The notes under the pieces were generated by a model. That model was given only the letters and a program-made list of their open reading frames with translations, had not been told where the DNA came from and did no database searches. Positions 1 to 7,119 of a stretch of 22,041 nt of DNA are shown one piece after another. Origin of the DNA: CAYLLT01 sp964591605 (lineage in GTDB: Bacteria > Planctomycetota > Phycisphaerae > UBA1845 > PWPN01); contig CAZQEN010000089.1 of assembly GCA_964591605.1 (NCBI GenBank), positions 1 to 22,041 of the forward strand, read 5' to 3'. Made by a program: the position numbers and the translations under genes. Position 1 is the stretch's first letter. Each line of letters starts with the position of its first letter.

Positions 1-6
1 GGTATG

Positions 7-43
7 GGCAGCTTCGGCTTCGCGGGGCGAAGCCGAAGCTGCC
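7..43. repeat. Perfect 17-bp inverted repeat with GGG loop
   Basis: Bases 7-23 pair without mismatch with bases 27-43, leaving a 3-base GGG loop. The arm core is GCAGCTTCGGCTTCGC. There is no T-run on either side, so it does not look like a standard intrinsic terminator. It sits in intergenic DNA at the window edge, so the gene it may belong to (upstream, outside the window) is unknown. A REP-like dispersed palindrome is the other option. Confidence 0.85.
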
Positions 44-344
44 TGCGTGGGCTGCCCCCACGGGTCCCATCGCGCCGGGACGTTCGCAGCCGCGGATATC
101 CCGGTGTGCCGGGACCCTTATCACGGCTCGACTGAGCTCGCCGAAGTCCCGCCGTTGTTGTCACCCACCCTCCGGCACCTCTCCAGTCCCCCGACCTCGT
201 CCTGTTACGACTTTCTCACCTTCCCACTTTCTCACTTTCCGCCCTCGCTTGCGAACTCCCGCCGAGCCCCCTCCGCACAGATCGGCGCCCCGCATCCCGG
301 AGCTCATCGCTCCACGCCGCCCCTCGCTGCCGGAGCATCGGCCT
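44..344. other. Repeat-rich intergenic stretch, no credible gene
   Basis: I see no supported gene. Open frames here encode low-complexity Pro/Ser/His-rich peptides with no recognisable motif. The stretch holds a GCTCGACTGAGCTCGCCGAA segment near 126-145, of a type I recall as a dispersed intergenic repeat in several bacterial genomes. It also holds an array of 8-base GTGAGAAA-like units on the minus strand (205-243) and the 12-mer CCCTCGCTTGCG (242-253). The complement of that 12-mer recurs inside the repeat at 8941-8962. Confidence 0.6.
205..243 (-). repeat. Degenerate 8-bp GTGAGAAA tandem array, copy 1
   Basis: Read on the minus strand the segment splits into octamers GGCGGAAA, GTGAGAAA, GTGGGAAG, GTGAGAAA and GTCGTAA. 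The same octamer pattern recurs at 9633-9672 (plus) and 9783-9843 (minus), so this is a dispersed family and not a local accident. Confidence 0.75.
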
Positions 345-353
345 TGCTATCAT
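345..353 (+). promoter_or_regulatory. Extended -10 promoter candidate
   Basis: TGC-TATCAT matches an extended -10 element (TGnTATAAT, one mismatch in the hexamer). No clear -35 is present at 16-18 bases upstream. The predicted start of transcription near 360 is followed by GGAGG at 372-376 and ATG at 387, so the three signals are in sensible order for the gene starting at 387. Confidence 0.4.
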
Positions 354-386
354 GGAAGATAGGCCACACACGGAGGTACCATCCCC

Positions 387-1877
387 ATGCTCCACAGGCG
401 TGAAATATCAAAACGAACCCAGTTTGAGCTCCCCATCGCCCAGCTGCCCGCCCGATCTCTCCCCCAGACCGACGCTCCCCACGCCCCACCCCCATCGGCA
501 TCACGAGCGCAAAACGAACCCAATTGGACCCCGGACGGGATCCCGTCTTCTTTATTGTTAACTCATGATTTAAGCGATAGTTACGGTGCAGAATCCACCA
601 GCGAGGCCCGCCCGCCTCGCCCGCCCGCCAGCCCCCGGTCCCCCCATCGAATCCGCCAAATCGAACCCAGACGGCCCGCTTGGCGGCTTCTCGTCCCCCT
701 TCTCACCGCTCACCTCGGCCTTCCTCTCGCTGCCGACGAAGGCCAACCCGCACGATCCCAGCCCGCTGCGCTAAGCTTCCACGCCCGCGACCTCCTCGAC
801 CCCAACCTCATCCGCGGCCACGGCTACACCATCGACGACCAGGTCCCCGTCCGTGACGACCGCTATGTCTTCACCCTCCGCACCGGCGAAGGACCCATCA
901 CCGCCCACGGAATGCCCATGCTCCAGGTCCGCCTCGATGAAATGGAGTCCCTCCGCAAGGCCCGCAAACTCGATGAAGAGCCCCAGGAGATGGAGGGGAT
1001 CAAGGAATCGTTCAAGCAGACCGGCCGCGGCTTCAAGAGCCTCATCAAGGACCCCGGCGAGACCCTCTCCAACATCCCCAAGGGTCTCGGCCGCAAGGTC
1101 AAGTCCATCACCAAGGGTGACAAGGGCGGCGGCAGCACCCGCCGTCAGTTCGCCGCCGCCGTCGGTGCCGATCCCGAGACCGACAACCCGCCCCTCAAGA
1201 AGATCCTCGACAAACTTGCTCTCCGCCGCAGCATCGGCAAGGGTGCCGTGGCCGTCGGCGGCTTCTTCGTGACCGCCGGCGCTGCCAACCTCGCCATGGT
1301 TGCCCGCGGGGCCAGCGCCCTCCGGACGACCGCCGACATGAACGAGGCCGTCCGCACCCAGCCCCTCTACAAGATCAACGAGCAGATCAGCGACGATCTG
1401 GCCGCCATGGGCGTCTCCGAGCAGCAGCGCGAGGCTTTCATCGAGCACGAAGCCATGACCACCGTTCAGCGCCTGCTCTTCATGCGCCAGTTCAAACGCC
1501 TCCACCAGGTCTCCCGCAGCGCGCTGCTCGTCCGCCTGGCCCTCGAAATGGATGACCGCCCCGAGTCCCTCGGCCTCATCCACAGCATGGAACTGCTGGC
1601 CCAGATCCATGAGCGCCGACCGCTGAAAGAGTTTCTGGACTCTGACTGGCTACTCGTCCGCCTCGCCGATGACTCTATCCTCTGCGTCAGTGCCGCCGAC
1701 TACCTGACCGATTCTCCCGAACTGGACGACGACGCCGCTGCCCTCCGCACCCGGCACGGCGAGACTCCCCTCACGCTCCTGGTGGCCGGCAAAGTCGCCC
1801 CCGCCGCACGCGGGAAGCTCTCCGCGCACAAGATCCGCATCATCGAAAACGCCGAAACCGCCGCCCTGGCACCGTGA
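387..1877 (+). CDS. Predicted secreted protein of unknown function
   Basis: I do not recognise a characterised family. The 496-residue frame has a clear signal-peptide-like stretch only at about residues 95-116 (Arg-rich, then LLVPLLTAHLGLPLAA, then DEG), so the first 90 residues are suspect. ATG 387 has GGAGG ten bases upstream and an extended -10 further up. However, codons 8-65 run through two copies of a CAAAACGAACCCA repeat and are low complexity. TTG 555 is in frame but lacks a ribosome site, and no ATG/GTG/TTG/CTG lies between 585 and the signal peptide. The mature part has a charged region (200-250) with FKQTGRGFKSLIKDP and NIPKGLGRKVKS. After it come a segment with GADPETDNPPLKK (260-272), a hydrophobic Gly/Ala-rich stretch (283-308) and a mostly helical C-terminus. 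I have a weak memory of planctomycete secreted proteins with a similar 'GVDP..DNP' segment. The coding frame is well supported; start and function are not. Confidence 0.65.
   Translation: MLHRREISKRTQFELPIAQLPARSLPQTDAPHAPPPSASRAQNEPNWTPDGIPSSLLLTHDLSDSYGAESTSEARPPRPPASPRSPHRIRQIEPRRPAWRLLVPLLTAHLGLPLAADEGQPARSQPAALSFHARDLLDPNLIRGHGYTIDDQVPVRDDRYVFTLRTGEGPITAHGMPMLQVRLDEMESLRKARKLDEEPQEMEGIKESFKQTGRGFKSLIKDPGETLSNIPKGLGRKVKSITKGDKGGGSTRRQFAAAVGADPETDNPPLKKILDKLALRRSIGKGAVAVGGFFVTAGAANLAMVARGASALRTTADMNEAVRTQPLYKINEQISDDLAAMGVSEQQREAFIEHEAMTTVQRLLFMRQFKRLHQVSRSALLVRLALEMDDRPESLGLIHSMELLAQIHERRPLKEFLDSDWLLVRLADDSILCVSAADYLTDSPELDDDAAALRTRHGETPLTLLVAGKVAPAARGKLSAHKIRIIENAETAALAP
409..522 (+). 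repeat. Two direct copies of CAAAACGAACCCA
   Basis: The 13-mer CAAAACGAACCCA occurs at 409-421 and 510-522, 101 bases apart, each followed by a purine/T-rich stretch and then a run of Cs. Translated it gives peptides such as KRTQF, NEPNW and KTNPI. I recall such peptides as spurious ORF content from a dispersed intergenic repeat in planctomycete genomes. Here the repeat lies between the best ribosome site (372-376) and the signal-peptide region of the gene. Confidence 0.6.
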
Positions 1878-1927
1878 GGGGGAATCCGTCATTGACGGAA
1901 AGCCGTATGGCCGATATCGTCATCGGT

Positions 1928-2014
1928 CGGCATCCTGCAGGCGCCGGGATGCCGCTCGGGCCAGGTCGATCATGCAACGGATTGCGTGAGACCCTCTGTT
2001 TCCAGCGCAATCCG
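1928..2014 (+). other. Leader with two short hairpins before radical SAM gene
   Basis: CGGCATCC (1928-1935) pairs with GGATGCCG (1947-1954), and CGGATTGCG (1978-1986) pairs with CGCAATCCG (2006-2014). Both arms are perfect. They lie in the 169-base gap between the unknown secreted protein and the radical SAM gene. They could act as a terminator/attenuator or a structured leader. There is no T-run and I find no cobalamin-riboswitch B12 box, so no function is assigned. Confidence 0.35.
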
Positions 2015-2046
2015 CAGGTTTCCGACATCCCAGGAGCTTCCCCGGT

Positions 2047-3525
2047 ATGCGTATCGCGCTCGTGAACCCAGTTGCCCGCCGTTGCCAGGGCTACCACACC
2101 ATCGGCAGCAAGATCCCGCAACTCGGCCTCCAGGTGCTCGCCCGGCTCTGCCCCGAGCCGCACACCGTCGAAATCATCGACGAGATCTTCGGCTTCGACG
2201 TCAGTGACCGCGAGATCCGCCGCGGCCGCTTCGACCTCGTCGGCGTGACCAGCTACTCGAGCGGCGCCACCCGCGCCTACGAGATCGCCGACCAGTGCCG
2301 CCGCGAAGGGATCCCCTGCATCATGGGCGGCCCGCACGCCTCGGCCATGCCCGACGAGGCCATGAAATATTACGACTCCGTCGCGGTGGGGGAGTGCGAC
2401 GACGTCTGGCCGACCATCATCGAAGATGCCGCTGCCGGCCGGCTCAAGCCTCGTTACGATGGCAGGCTCGCGGAAATCAGCAGGCCCGGTGTCGGCCGTG
2501 CCCTTCAGCATCTTCAGCCCCTCAATGGCCCCTATGACGTCTCGAGCATCCAGACCTCCCGCGGCTGCCCGGTCGGCTGCGAGTACTGCAGCGTGACGAA
2601 TTTCAACGGCGCTCCCATCCGCCGCCGCGACATCGACGATATCATTGACGAGTGGAACATGACCCGGAAACGGTTCCTGTTCGTGGTCGACGACAACTTC
2701 TTCGGCGTGGGCCCCAGGCACGCCGAGTGGGCCAAGGAGCTGCTGTGCCAGATCATCCAGCGCGGGAAAAAGCGCCTCTGGTTCAGCCAGACGACGATCA
2801 ACATGGGCGAAGACCAGGAGGGCCTGCGCCTCGCCTACAAGGCCGGCTGCCGCGGCATGATGATCGGCTTCGAAACCTTCAACCGTGAGACGCTTCAGGA
2901 CTACCACAAGGGCATCAACCGCAACAACCTCGACCGCTACAAGGAGCTCGTCGACGGCTTCCACCGCGCCGGCATCAGCGTCTTCGGCGGCTTCATCATC
3001 GGGGCGGATCAGGACGACGAGGAGACCGTCGCCGAGACCGCCCTCCAGGCCGTCAAGGCCGGCGTCGATACCATTCAGATTACCAATCTGACTCCATTGC
3101 CTGGTACGAAGATGTACGACCGCTACATGGCCGAGGGGCGGATCTTTGCCACCAATTACCCCCATGACTGGGAGCGCTACACTTTTGTCGAGACGGTGTT
3201 CCATCCGCGAAAAATGTCGGCCCAGAAACTCGACGAGATCATCTACGAACTCCGCCACGCCGCCGCCACCACGAGCTGGGTCTGGAAGCGCACCCTCCGC
3301 ACCTTCTGGATGACCCGCAGCCTCACCAGCGCCGCCTTCATCCACGGCATGAACACCGGCTGGAAGCGGATGGCCAGGATGCAGCTTCCGAAAGATGAGG
3401 CCCGCTTCGGGTTCAGACCCCACCGCAACGCCCGCACCCAGAAGCTCGTCGACGTCTTCCGCCTCGCCCTCGATAAGTACGCCTCACCCGCTCCGAACAG
3501 CTCGCCTCAGACTTCGCCGGCGTGA
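2047..3525 (+). CDS. B12-binding domain radical SAM protein
   Basis: A 492-residue radical SAM enzyme of the cobalamin-binding subclass. Residues 1-135 form the B12-binding-like Rossmann region, with the family's GGPHASAMPDE segment at 94-104 and VGECDD at 114-119. The iron-sulfur cluster motif CxxxCxxC is C174, C178, C181 in RGCPVGCEYC. The SAM-barrel core follows to about 380, with FFGVG after the cluster, GFETFNRETL, and GGFIIGADQDDEET. The C-terminal 110 residues resemble the extra domain seen in this subclass (DUF4070-like). ATG 2047 has AGGAG ten bases upstream. Substrate cannot be read from sequence; relatives act on lipids, tetrapyrroles, hopanoids or carry out methylations, and no biosynthetic neighbours help. 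The 3' end overlaps the convergent ORF6N gene by 42 bases. Confidence 0.93.
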   Translation: MRIALVNPVARRCQGYHTIGSKIPQLGLQVLARLCPEPHTVEIIDEIFGFDVSDREIRRGRFDLVGVTSYSSGATRAYEIADQCRREGIPCIMGGPHASAMPDEAMKYYDSVAVGECDDVWPTIIEDAAAGRLKPRYDGRLAEISRPGVGRALQHLQPLNGPYDVSSIQTSRGCPVGCEYCSVTNFNGAPIRRRDIDDIIDEWNMTRKRFLFVVDDNFFGVGPRHAEWAKELLCQIIQRGKKRLWFSQTTINMGEDQEGLRLAYKAGCRGMMIGFETFNRETLQDYHKGINRNNLDRYKELVDGFHRAGISVFGGFIIGADQDDEETVAETALQAVKAGVDTIQITNLTPLPGTKMYDRYMAEGRIFATNYPHDWERYTFVETVFHPRKMSAQKLDEIIYELRHAAATTSWVWKRTLRTFWMTRSLTSAAFIHGMNTGWKRMARMQLPKDEARFGFRPHRNARTQKLVDVFRLALDKYASPAPNSSPQTSPA

Positions 3526-4122
3526 CCGGCGTCCCTGCCGGCCGGAGGGCTCCCGCTCCGCTTCCGTCATAAACCCGATGGGCCTCCGCGGCGGGTCGGG
3601 AGGAGGTTCCATCAGCTTCCGGATGGCGTCGAACACGACCTTGAACTGGGCGTCATATCTGCGCTCCAGCTCCTCCAGCTTCCAGGCCAGCTCCGCATGC
3701 GTCGCCAGCATCTGCCTGAGCCGCACGAACGTGCGCATGATCTCGATGTTCACCTGGACGGCCTTGCGGCTGCGCAACACGCTGGAGTGCATCGAGACAC
3801 CCTGTTCGGTGAACGCGTAGGGCCGGTAGCGACGGCCTCCTCGCAAGCCGGCCGGGGCAGCGGCCTTTGAGGTGCCAGATTGTGACCTCAGGTTTGAGGT
3901 GCCAGTTTGGCGCCTCAAGTCATCAAACTCCGCGGCAGACAACTGGAACATGAAGTCCGGCGGAAACCGACTGAGGTTGCGCTTGACCGCCCGCACGAGC
4001 ATCTTGGTCTCCACGCCGTACAGCGCCGCAATGTCCGCGTCCAGCATGACTCTCCGGCCGCGGAGCAGGAGAATGCAGCTCTCGATCCGAGAGGTGGAAA
4101 CGGCAAGTCTGGTATCCCTCAC
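3484..4122 (-). CDS. ORF6N-domain (KilA-N-associated) protein
   Basis: Residues 11-112 match the ORF6N domain well: RGRRVMLDADIAALYGVETK, then AVKRN, FPPDFMFQL, and GGRRYRPYAFTEQGVSM. A helical, coiled-coil-prone region (128-172) with NIEIMRTFVRLRQML and the usual FDAIRKLM follows, as in this family. ORF6N domains are thought to bind DNA and are common in phages and in bacterial genomes as scattered accessory genes; the cellular role is unknown. The start is GTG 4122, preceded by AGAGGA about eight bases away. Two oddities are seen. There is a 9-residue tandem duplication (69-86). Also, after the usual family end (PIGF, about residue 184), a further 28 Arg-rich residues run into the 3' end of the radical SAM gene, as if the original stop had been lost. 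It lies 40 bases downstream of the small transporter subunit on the same strand but need not share its function. Confidence 0.92.
   Translation of the reverse strand: MRDTRLAVSTSRIESCILLLRGRRVMLDADIAALYGVETKMLVRAVKRNLSRFPPDFMFQLSAAEFDDLRRQTGTSNLRSQSGTSKAAAPAGLRGGRRYRPYAFTEQGVSMHSSVLRSRKAVQVNIEIMRTFVRLRQMLATHAELAWKLEELERRYDAQFKVVFDAIRKLMEPPPDPPRRPIGFMTEAEREPSGRQGRRSRRRSLRRAVRSG
3866..3919 (-). repeat. 27-bp tandem duplication inside the ORF6N gene
   Basis: Copies at 3866-3892 and 3893-3919 match at 22 of 27 bases and encode LRRQTGTSN and LRSQSGTSK. They lie in the loop between the two conserved halves of the domain, which I recall as length-variable in ORF6N proteins. The reading frame is kept. 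Confidence 0.85.
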
Positions 4123-4162
4123 GGCGGTGTCCTCTCACACACTCAAAGAGTGGCTGGGTGGC

Positions 4163-4315
4163 TCAGGTATCCCCGTCGTGCGTGTTGATGTCCAGCGGGG
4201 CGTGGATGTGATCGGTGGCGGCAGGTTTGGTCAGCACCCGGTAGAAGCAGAAGACCACCAGGCCGATCACCCCGCCGATCGAGCCGAGCATGAAGATCCA
4301 TCCTGCGGGAGTCAT
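4163..4315 (-). CDS. Small single-helix subunit of NSS transporter (MetS-like)
   Basis: A 50-residue protein: a short N-terminus, one hydrophobic helix (about 6-26, GWIFMLGSIGGVIGLVVFCF), then YRVLTKP and a polar tail. Its ATG shares the ATGA overlap (4312-4315) with the transporter's TGA, so translation is almost certainly coupled. Small one-helix proteins after NSS-family genes are known, for example MetS of the Corynebacterium MetPS methionine transporter, which is needed for uptake. By position, size and topology this is most likely the same kind of accessory subunit. Residue-level similarity to MetS is not something I can demonstrate, and the substrate is not implied. Confidence 0.75.
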   Translation of the reverse strand: MTPAGWIFMLGSIGGVIGLVVFCFYRVLTKPAATDHIHAPLDINTHDGDT

Positions 4316-5967
4316 ACCTGCGTCTCCGTGAGTACGGGAAAGGCGCTCCGGTCCGACTGATCCTTCGTCTCCGCCTGCCAGCGCTTGCCCGCCAGATTGA
4401 TCAGCACCAGGAAGAAGGAGGTGAGCACCACGATCAGCAGGAACGAGAGCATGCTCACCGTGTCGTTGCGGACCGCCGACATGTACTTGCCCAGTTCGTC
4501 CTTGCACCACATGCCGAGCATGATGAACAGGTAGGCCGGCGTGACATACTTGATCAGGAACTTAAAGAAGAACGGCAACCGCATCTCCGCGCCTTCACTT
4601 GCGGCCCGCACTCCCTGTTTCACGCCGAACACCCATCCGAACAGAACCGTCTGGGCGGTTGCGAGAAGCACGATTGTGATCGTGCCGATCGTGTCATCGA
4701 GGAACGCCAGCGCCTTGAGGTCCTTGCTGAAGAAGACCACAAAGAGCGAGCCCATGCCGGTGATCATGCCCAGCAGAGCGACCGACGCCCGCCGCCCGAT
4801 CCCCAGTGCCTCTTCGAGAAACGCGATACCCGGCTGCAGCATCGACAGCGAACTGGTGATCGCTGCCAGGAACAGCATGAAGAACCACAGGAATCCGAAG
4901 AACCGCCCCCCGTGCATGTGCTCGAAAACAATGGGCAGCGTCTTGAAGCCCAGGTCGAACACGCCTGTCTGCGTGGCGCCGGCGATCCCCAGGAACACAA
5001 ACGCCGCGGGGATCGTGATCAGCCCGCCCAGGCACACCTCGAAGAACTCATTGGTTGCCGACGCGGTCAGCCCCGAGAGCACCACGTCATCCTTGCGCTT
5101 CAGGTAGCTCGCATAGTTGATGATCACCCCGAAGCCCACCGACAGGCTGAAGAAGATCTGCCCCGCCGCCGCCATCCACACCTTCGGCGCCGCCAATGCC
5201 CCCAGCCAGCTCCCCCCTTCGGAAACCGGCTTGGGATTCCACATGAATCCCAGCCCGTTCAGCACGTTCAACTCGGGCCTGGCCGGGTCCGGCGTGCCCA
5301 GCGTCAGCACGCGCACCAGCACAATCATCGCGCACAGCGCCATCAGCGGCATCGCATAGATGCAGAACTTCTCAATCCCTTTCGAGAGTCCGCGGAAGAT
5401 CAGCGTGAAGTTCACCGCAAACACGATGATCCACACGATCACGCTGATGTGGATCCGCCCGTCGAGCATCAGCCCGTCCTGATTCGCTCCGACAAATGCG
5501 TTGAAGTACTCCACGCTCTTCCCGGCGTACGCCGACGGGTCGTTGCCCAGATCCATCCATCCGACCGCATAGCTGAGCGCGTACCCCATGCACCACGACT
5601 CGATCAGCACGTAGTACATGTAGATGATGATCGGGACGATGAGCCCGATCACGCCCAGGTACCGCCAGATCGCCCGCCGCCCCAGCACCCCGAAGATCGC
5701 CGGCGCCGAGTTGAACCCGAACTGCCCGCCGTACTTGCCCATCGTCCATTCCGCCCAGCAGATCGGAATGCCCAGCAGGATCAGCGCGCAGAAGTACGGA
5801 ATCATGAACGCCCCGCCGCCGTTCGCCGCCGCCTGCCCCGGGAACCGCAGGAAGTTCCCCAGTCCGACGGCCGAACCCGCGACGGCCAGGATCACTCCCA
5901 GCCGCGAGCCCCACGCTTCCTGCGATCGGGCCAGTTCCGGCGGGGTTTCCGATGAGAATGCTGCCAC
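4312..5967 (-). CDS. Sodium:neurotransmitter symporter (NSS/SNF) family transporter
   Basis: An inner-membrane Na+-coupled amino-acid or amine importer of the LeuT fold. The first helix carries the family signature GSAVGLGNFLRFP (residues 31-43), followed by GGGAFMIPYF (50-59). There are about twelve hydrophobic segments through to residue 540, including VGFGVIINYASY and the SSLSMLQPG segment late in the protein, near the sodium-site helices of the family. I prefer GTG 5967: GAGGA sits six bases upstream, and the protein then begins about 18 residues before the WGSRLG segment, as is usual. ATG 6036 is the alternative (574 residues), and the frame is open to 6204. A possible promoter at 6022-6050 overlaps the ATG and favours the GTG. 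The gene is followed by a translationally coupled 50-residue membrane protein. Substrate unknown. Confidence 0.92.
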   Translation of the reverse strand: MAAFSSETPPELARSQEAWGSRLGVILAVAGSAVGLGNFLRFPGQAAANGGGAFMIPYFCALILLGIPICWAEWTMGKYGGQFGFNSAPAIFGVLGRRAIWRYLGVIGLIVPIIIYMYYVLIESWCMGYALSYAVGWMDLGNDPSAYAGKSVEYFNAFVGANQDGLMLDGRIHISVIVWIIVFAVNFTLIFRGLSKGIEKFCIYAMPLMALCAMIVLVRVLTLGTPDPARPELNVLNGLGFMWNPKPVSEGGSWLGALAAPKVWMAAAGQIFFSLSVGFGVIINYASYLKRKDDVVLSGLTASATNEFFEVCLGGLITIPAAFVFLGIAGATQTGVFDLGFKTLPIVFEHMHGGRFFGFLWFFMLFLAAITSSLSMLQPGIAFLEEALGIGRRASVALLGMITGMGSLFVVFFSKDLKALAFLDDTIGTITIVLLATAQTVLFGWVFGVKQGVRAASEGAEMRLPFFFKFLIKYVTPAYLFIMLGMWCKDELGKYMSAVRNDTVSMLSFLLIVVLTSFFLVLINLAGKRWQAETKDQSDRSAFPVLTETQV

Positions 5968-6021
5968 GGTTGGTCCTCGAGAGGGTCGAGCGTCGTACGC
6001 ACACAGCCCGGCGTGCGAAGC

Positions 6022-6050
6022 ATCATCATTGGCCATCACGCCTTTTGCAA
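6022..6050 (-). promoter_or_regulatory. Sigma-70-like promoter candidate for the NSS transporter
   Basis: On the minus strand TTGCAA (6050-6045) and GATGAT (6027-6022) are separated by 17 bases; each hexamer matches consensus at 4 of 6. Transcription would begin near 6015, leaving about 48 bases before GTG 5967 with its GAGGA site. A weak match. Confidence 0.3.
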
Positions 6051-6140
6051 GTCCGCGCTCAGGACAGGGAGGATGGAAGCATGGCGGCACGCTGGCCGAG
6101 CGTGATCCGCTCGAATGCGGGAAGGGGGGTGACGAATCCG

Positions 6141-6899
6141 TCAGCCGGCCGGCAGCCTGCGCCGTCGCAGCACCGCTGCACCTGCCAGCAGCAGCCATAT
6201 GCACTGCGCCTCGGGAACCACGCTCACACTTCGAAGACTTCCGATTACGGTGTCGGATGCGGCGCCCTGCTGACCCACCGACTGGAAGTACACGATCGCC
6301 ATCGGGCCCGCACCCTGACTGAAATGGTTCATGAACAGGTTCCGAAGTCCGTCCGCGCCGTATCCGGTCTGTCCCAGGGCGAGCCGCACCGTCTCGGACT
6401 CGCCCGCCGATGGCGCCTGCCGCGGCGAGCCGCCCTGGAACTTGCCCTCGCTGGTGAGCATCACGTCGTAACCCCCGTCGGCGTCCAGGCTCTTGGGTTT
6501 GACGCTCACATCGTAGTCGATCGTATCGAAGAAGCTCCCGCCTCCGCCCGTCGCGAACACCGGCCCGGTCAGCCCGGCCGGCACTTCAAACCCCAGGGCC
6601 GTCAGTCTCGAACCCAGCGACGGCGGCGTGGTGTTCGCCAGGAGCACATCGACAAAGCTCCCTTCGTCGTTCTCGCCAAACGTGAACGTCACCGCCGCGG
6701 CGGCTCCGGTGTCGCGGCTGGAAGTGGCCGGGCTCGACTGGAAGTCGATGCTCAGGATCGGCGTTGCGTTCGCGCGGTGACTCAGCCACAGCAGGGCGGC
6801 CGAGGCCAGGATTGCCGCGCCCACCCGATGCCCCCAGCGCCGCGTCGCGGCCGTGTGCTCCGGCGAATGAGGATCTGGAATCGATGATGAGTCGCGCAT
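6141..6899 (-). CDS. Exported protein with PEP-CTERM-like sorting tail
   Basis: A 252-residue predicted exported protein. The N-terminus has a signal peptide (Arg at 20-21 and 25, hydrophobic 27-40, likely cut after ANA at 45). The C-terminus has the three-part PEP-CTERM layout: VPEA at 228-231, a 13-residue hydrophobic helix, and RRRR at 246-249. The motif is VPEA where VPEP is usual. Such tails direct proteins to exosortase for processing and surface display. The middle part, Gly/Ser/Thr-rich with little cysteine, looks like a beta-rich surface domain of no recognised family. ATG 6899 has AGGGGGAGA just upstream. A good promoter candidate lies at 6997-7025. No exosortase or extracellular polysaccharide genes are in the window, so the sorting partner must be elsewhere if this tail works. 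Confidence 0.85.
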   Translation of the reverse strand: MRDSSSIPDPHSPEHTAATRRWGHRVGAAILASAALLWLSHRANATPILSIDFQSSPATSSRDTGAAAAVTFTFGENDEGSFVDVLLANTTPPSLGSRLTALGFEVPAGLTGPVFATGGGGSFFDTIDYDVSVKPKSLDADGGYDVMLTSEGKFQGGSPRQAPSAGESETVRLALGQTGYGADGLRNLFMNHFSQGAGPMAIVYFQSVGQQGAASDTVIGSLRSVSVVPEAQCIWLLLAGAAVLRRRRLPAG

Positions 6900-6996
6900 C
6901 TCTCCCCCTCGCTTCCGTCATTCGGGCGCGCACAGATAGCCCGGCCGGACGATGGCTGGCGCGCTCCTGCCGCGCCGCGTCGTCGTCCGACACCGG

Positions 6997-7025
6997 TATC
7001 TAAGATATGCTCGCCGACGGGTCAA
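6997..7025 (-). promoter_or_regulatory. Sigma-70-like promoter for the PEP-CTERM-like gene
   Basis: On the minus strand TTGACC (7025-7020, 5 of 6) and TAGATA (7002-6997, 3 of 6) are spaced by 17 bases. The gene start is about 97 bases downstream. The segment lies in the 220-base gap after the lipoprotein gene, so the PEP-CTERM-like gene is probably its own transcription unit. Confidence 0.45.
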
Positions 7026-7119
7026 ACGAGACCATCGCGGCCCGCCGCCCGGCGGACGGAAATGCAGGATCGGCCAGCGCCAGCGGGTTCCGATCGAACC
7101 GATAACTTCGGATTCGCGG

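Noticed and set aside
1878..2046. Cobalamin riboswitch before the B12-type radical SAM gene
   Set aside because: No B12-box-like GCCACTG segment and the leader is too short for the full fold.
1840..3423. 527-residue open frame on the minus strand opposite the radical SAM gene
   Set aside because: It is the mirror of a gene with clear motifs, and its peptide is the Gly/Ala/Val/Asp/His-rich kind produced by antisense reading of high-GC coding DNA.
4912..5955. 347-residue open frame on the plus strand opposite the NSS transporter
   Set aside because: A Gln/Arg/His/Pro-rich antisense peptide with no domain.
5968..6204. Longer N-terminus for the NSS transporter
   Set aside because: The added residues are Pro/Ser/Arg-rich and unlike the family; GTG 5967 with GAGGA, or at most ATG 6036, fits better.
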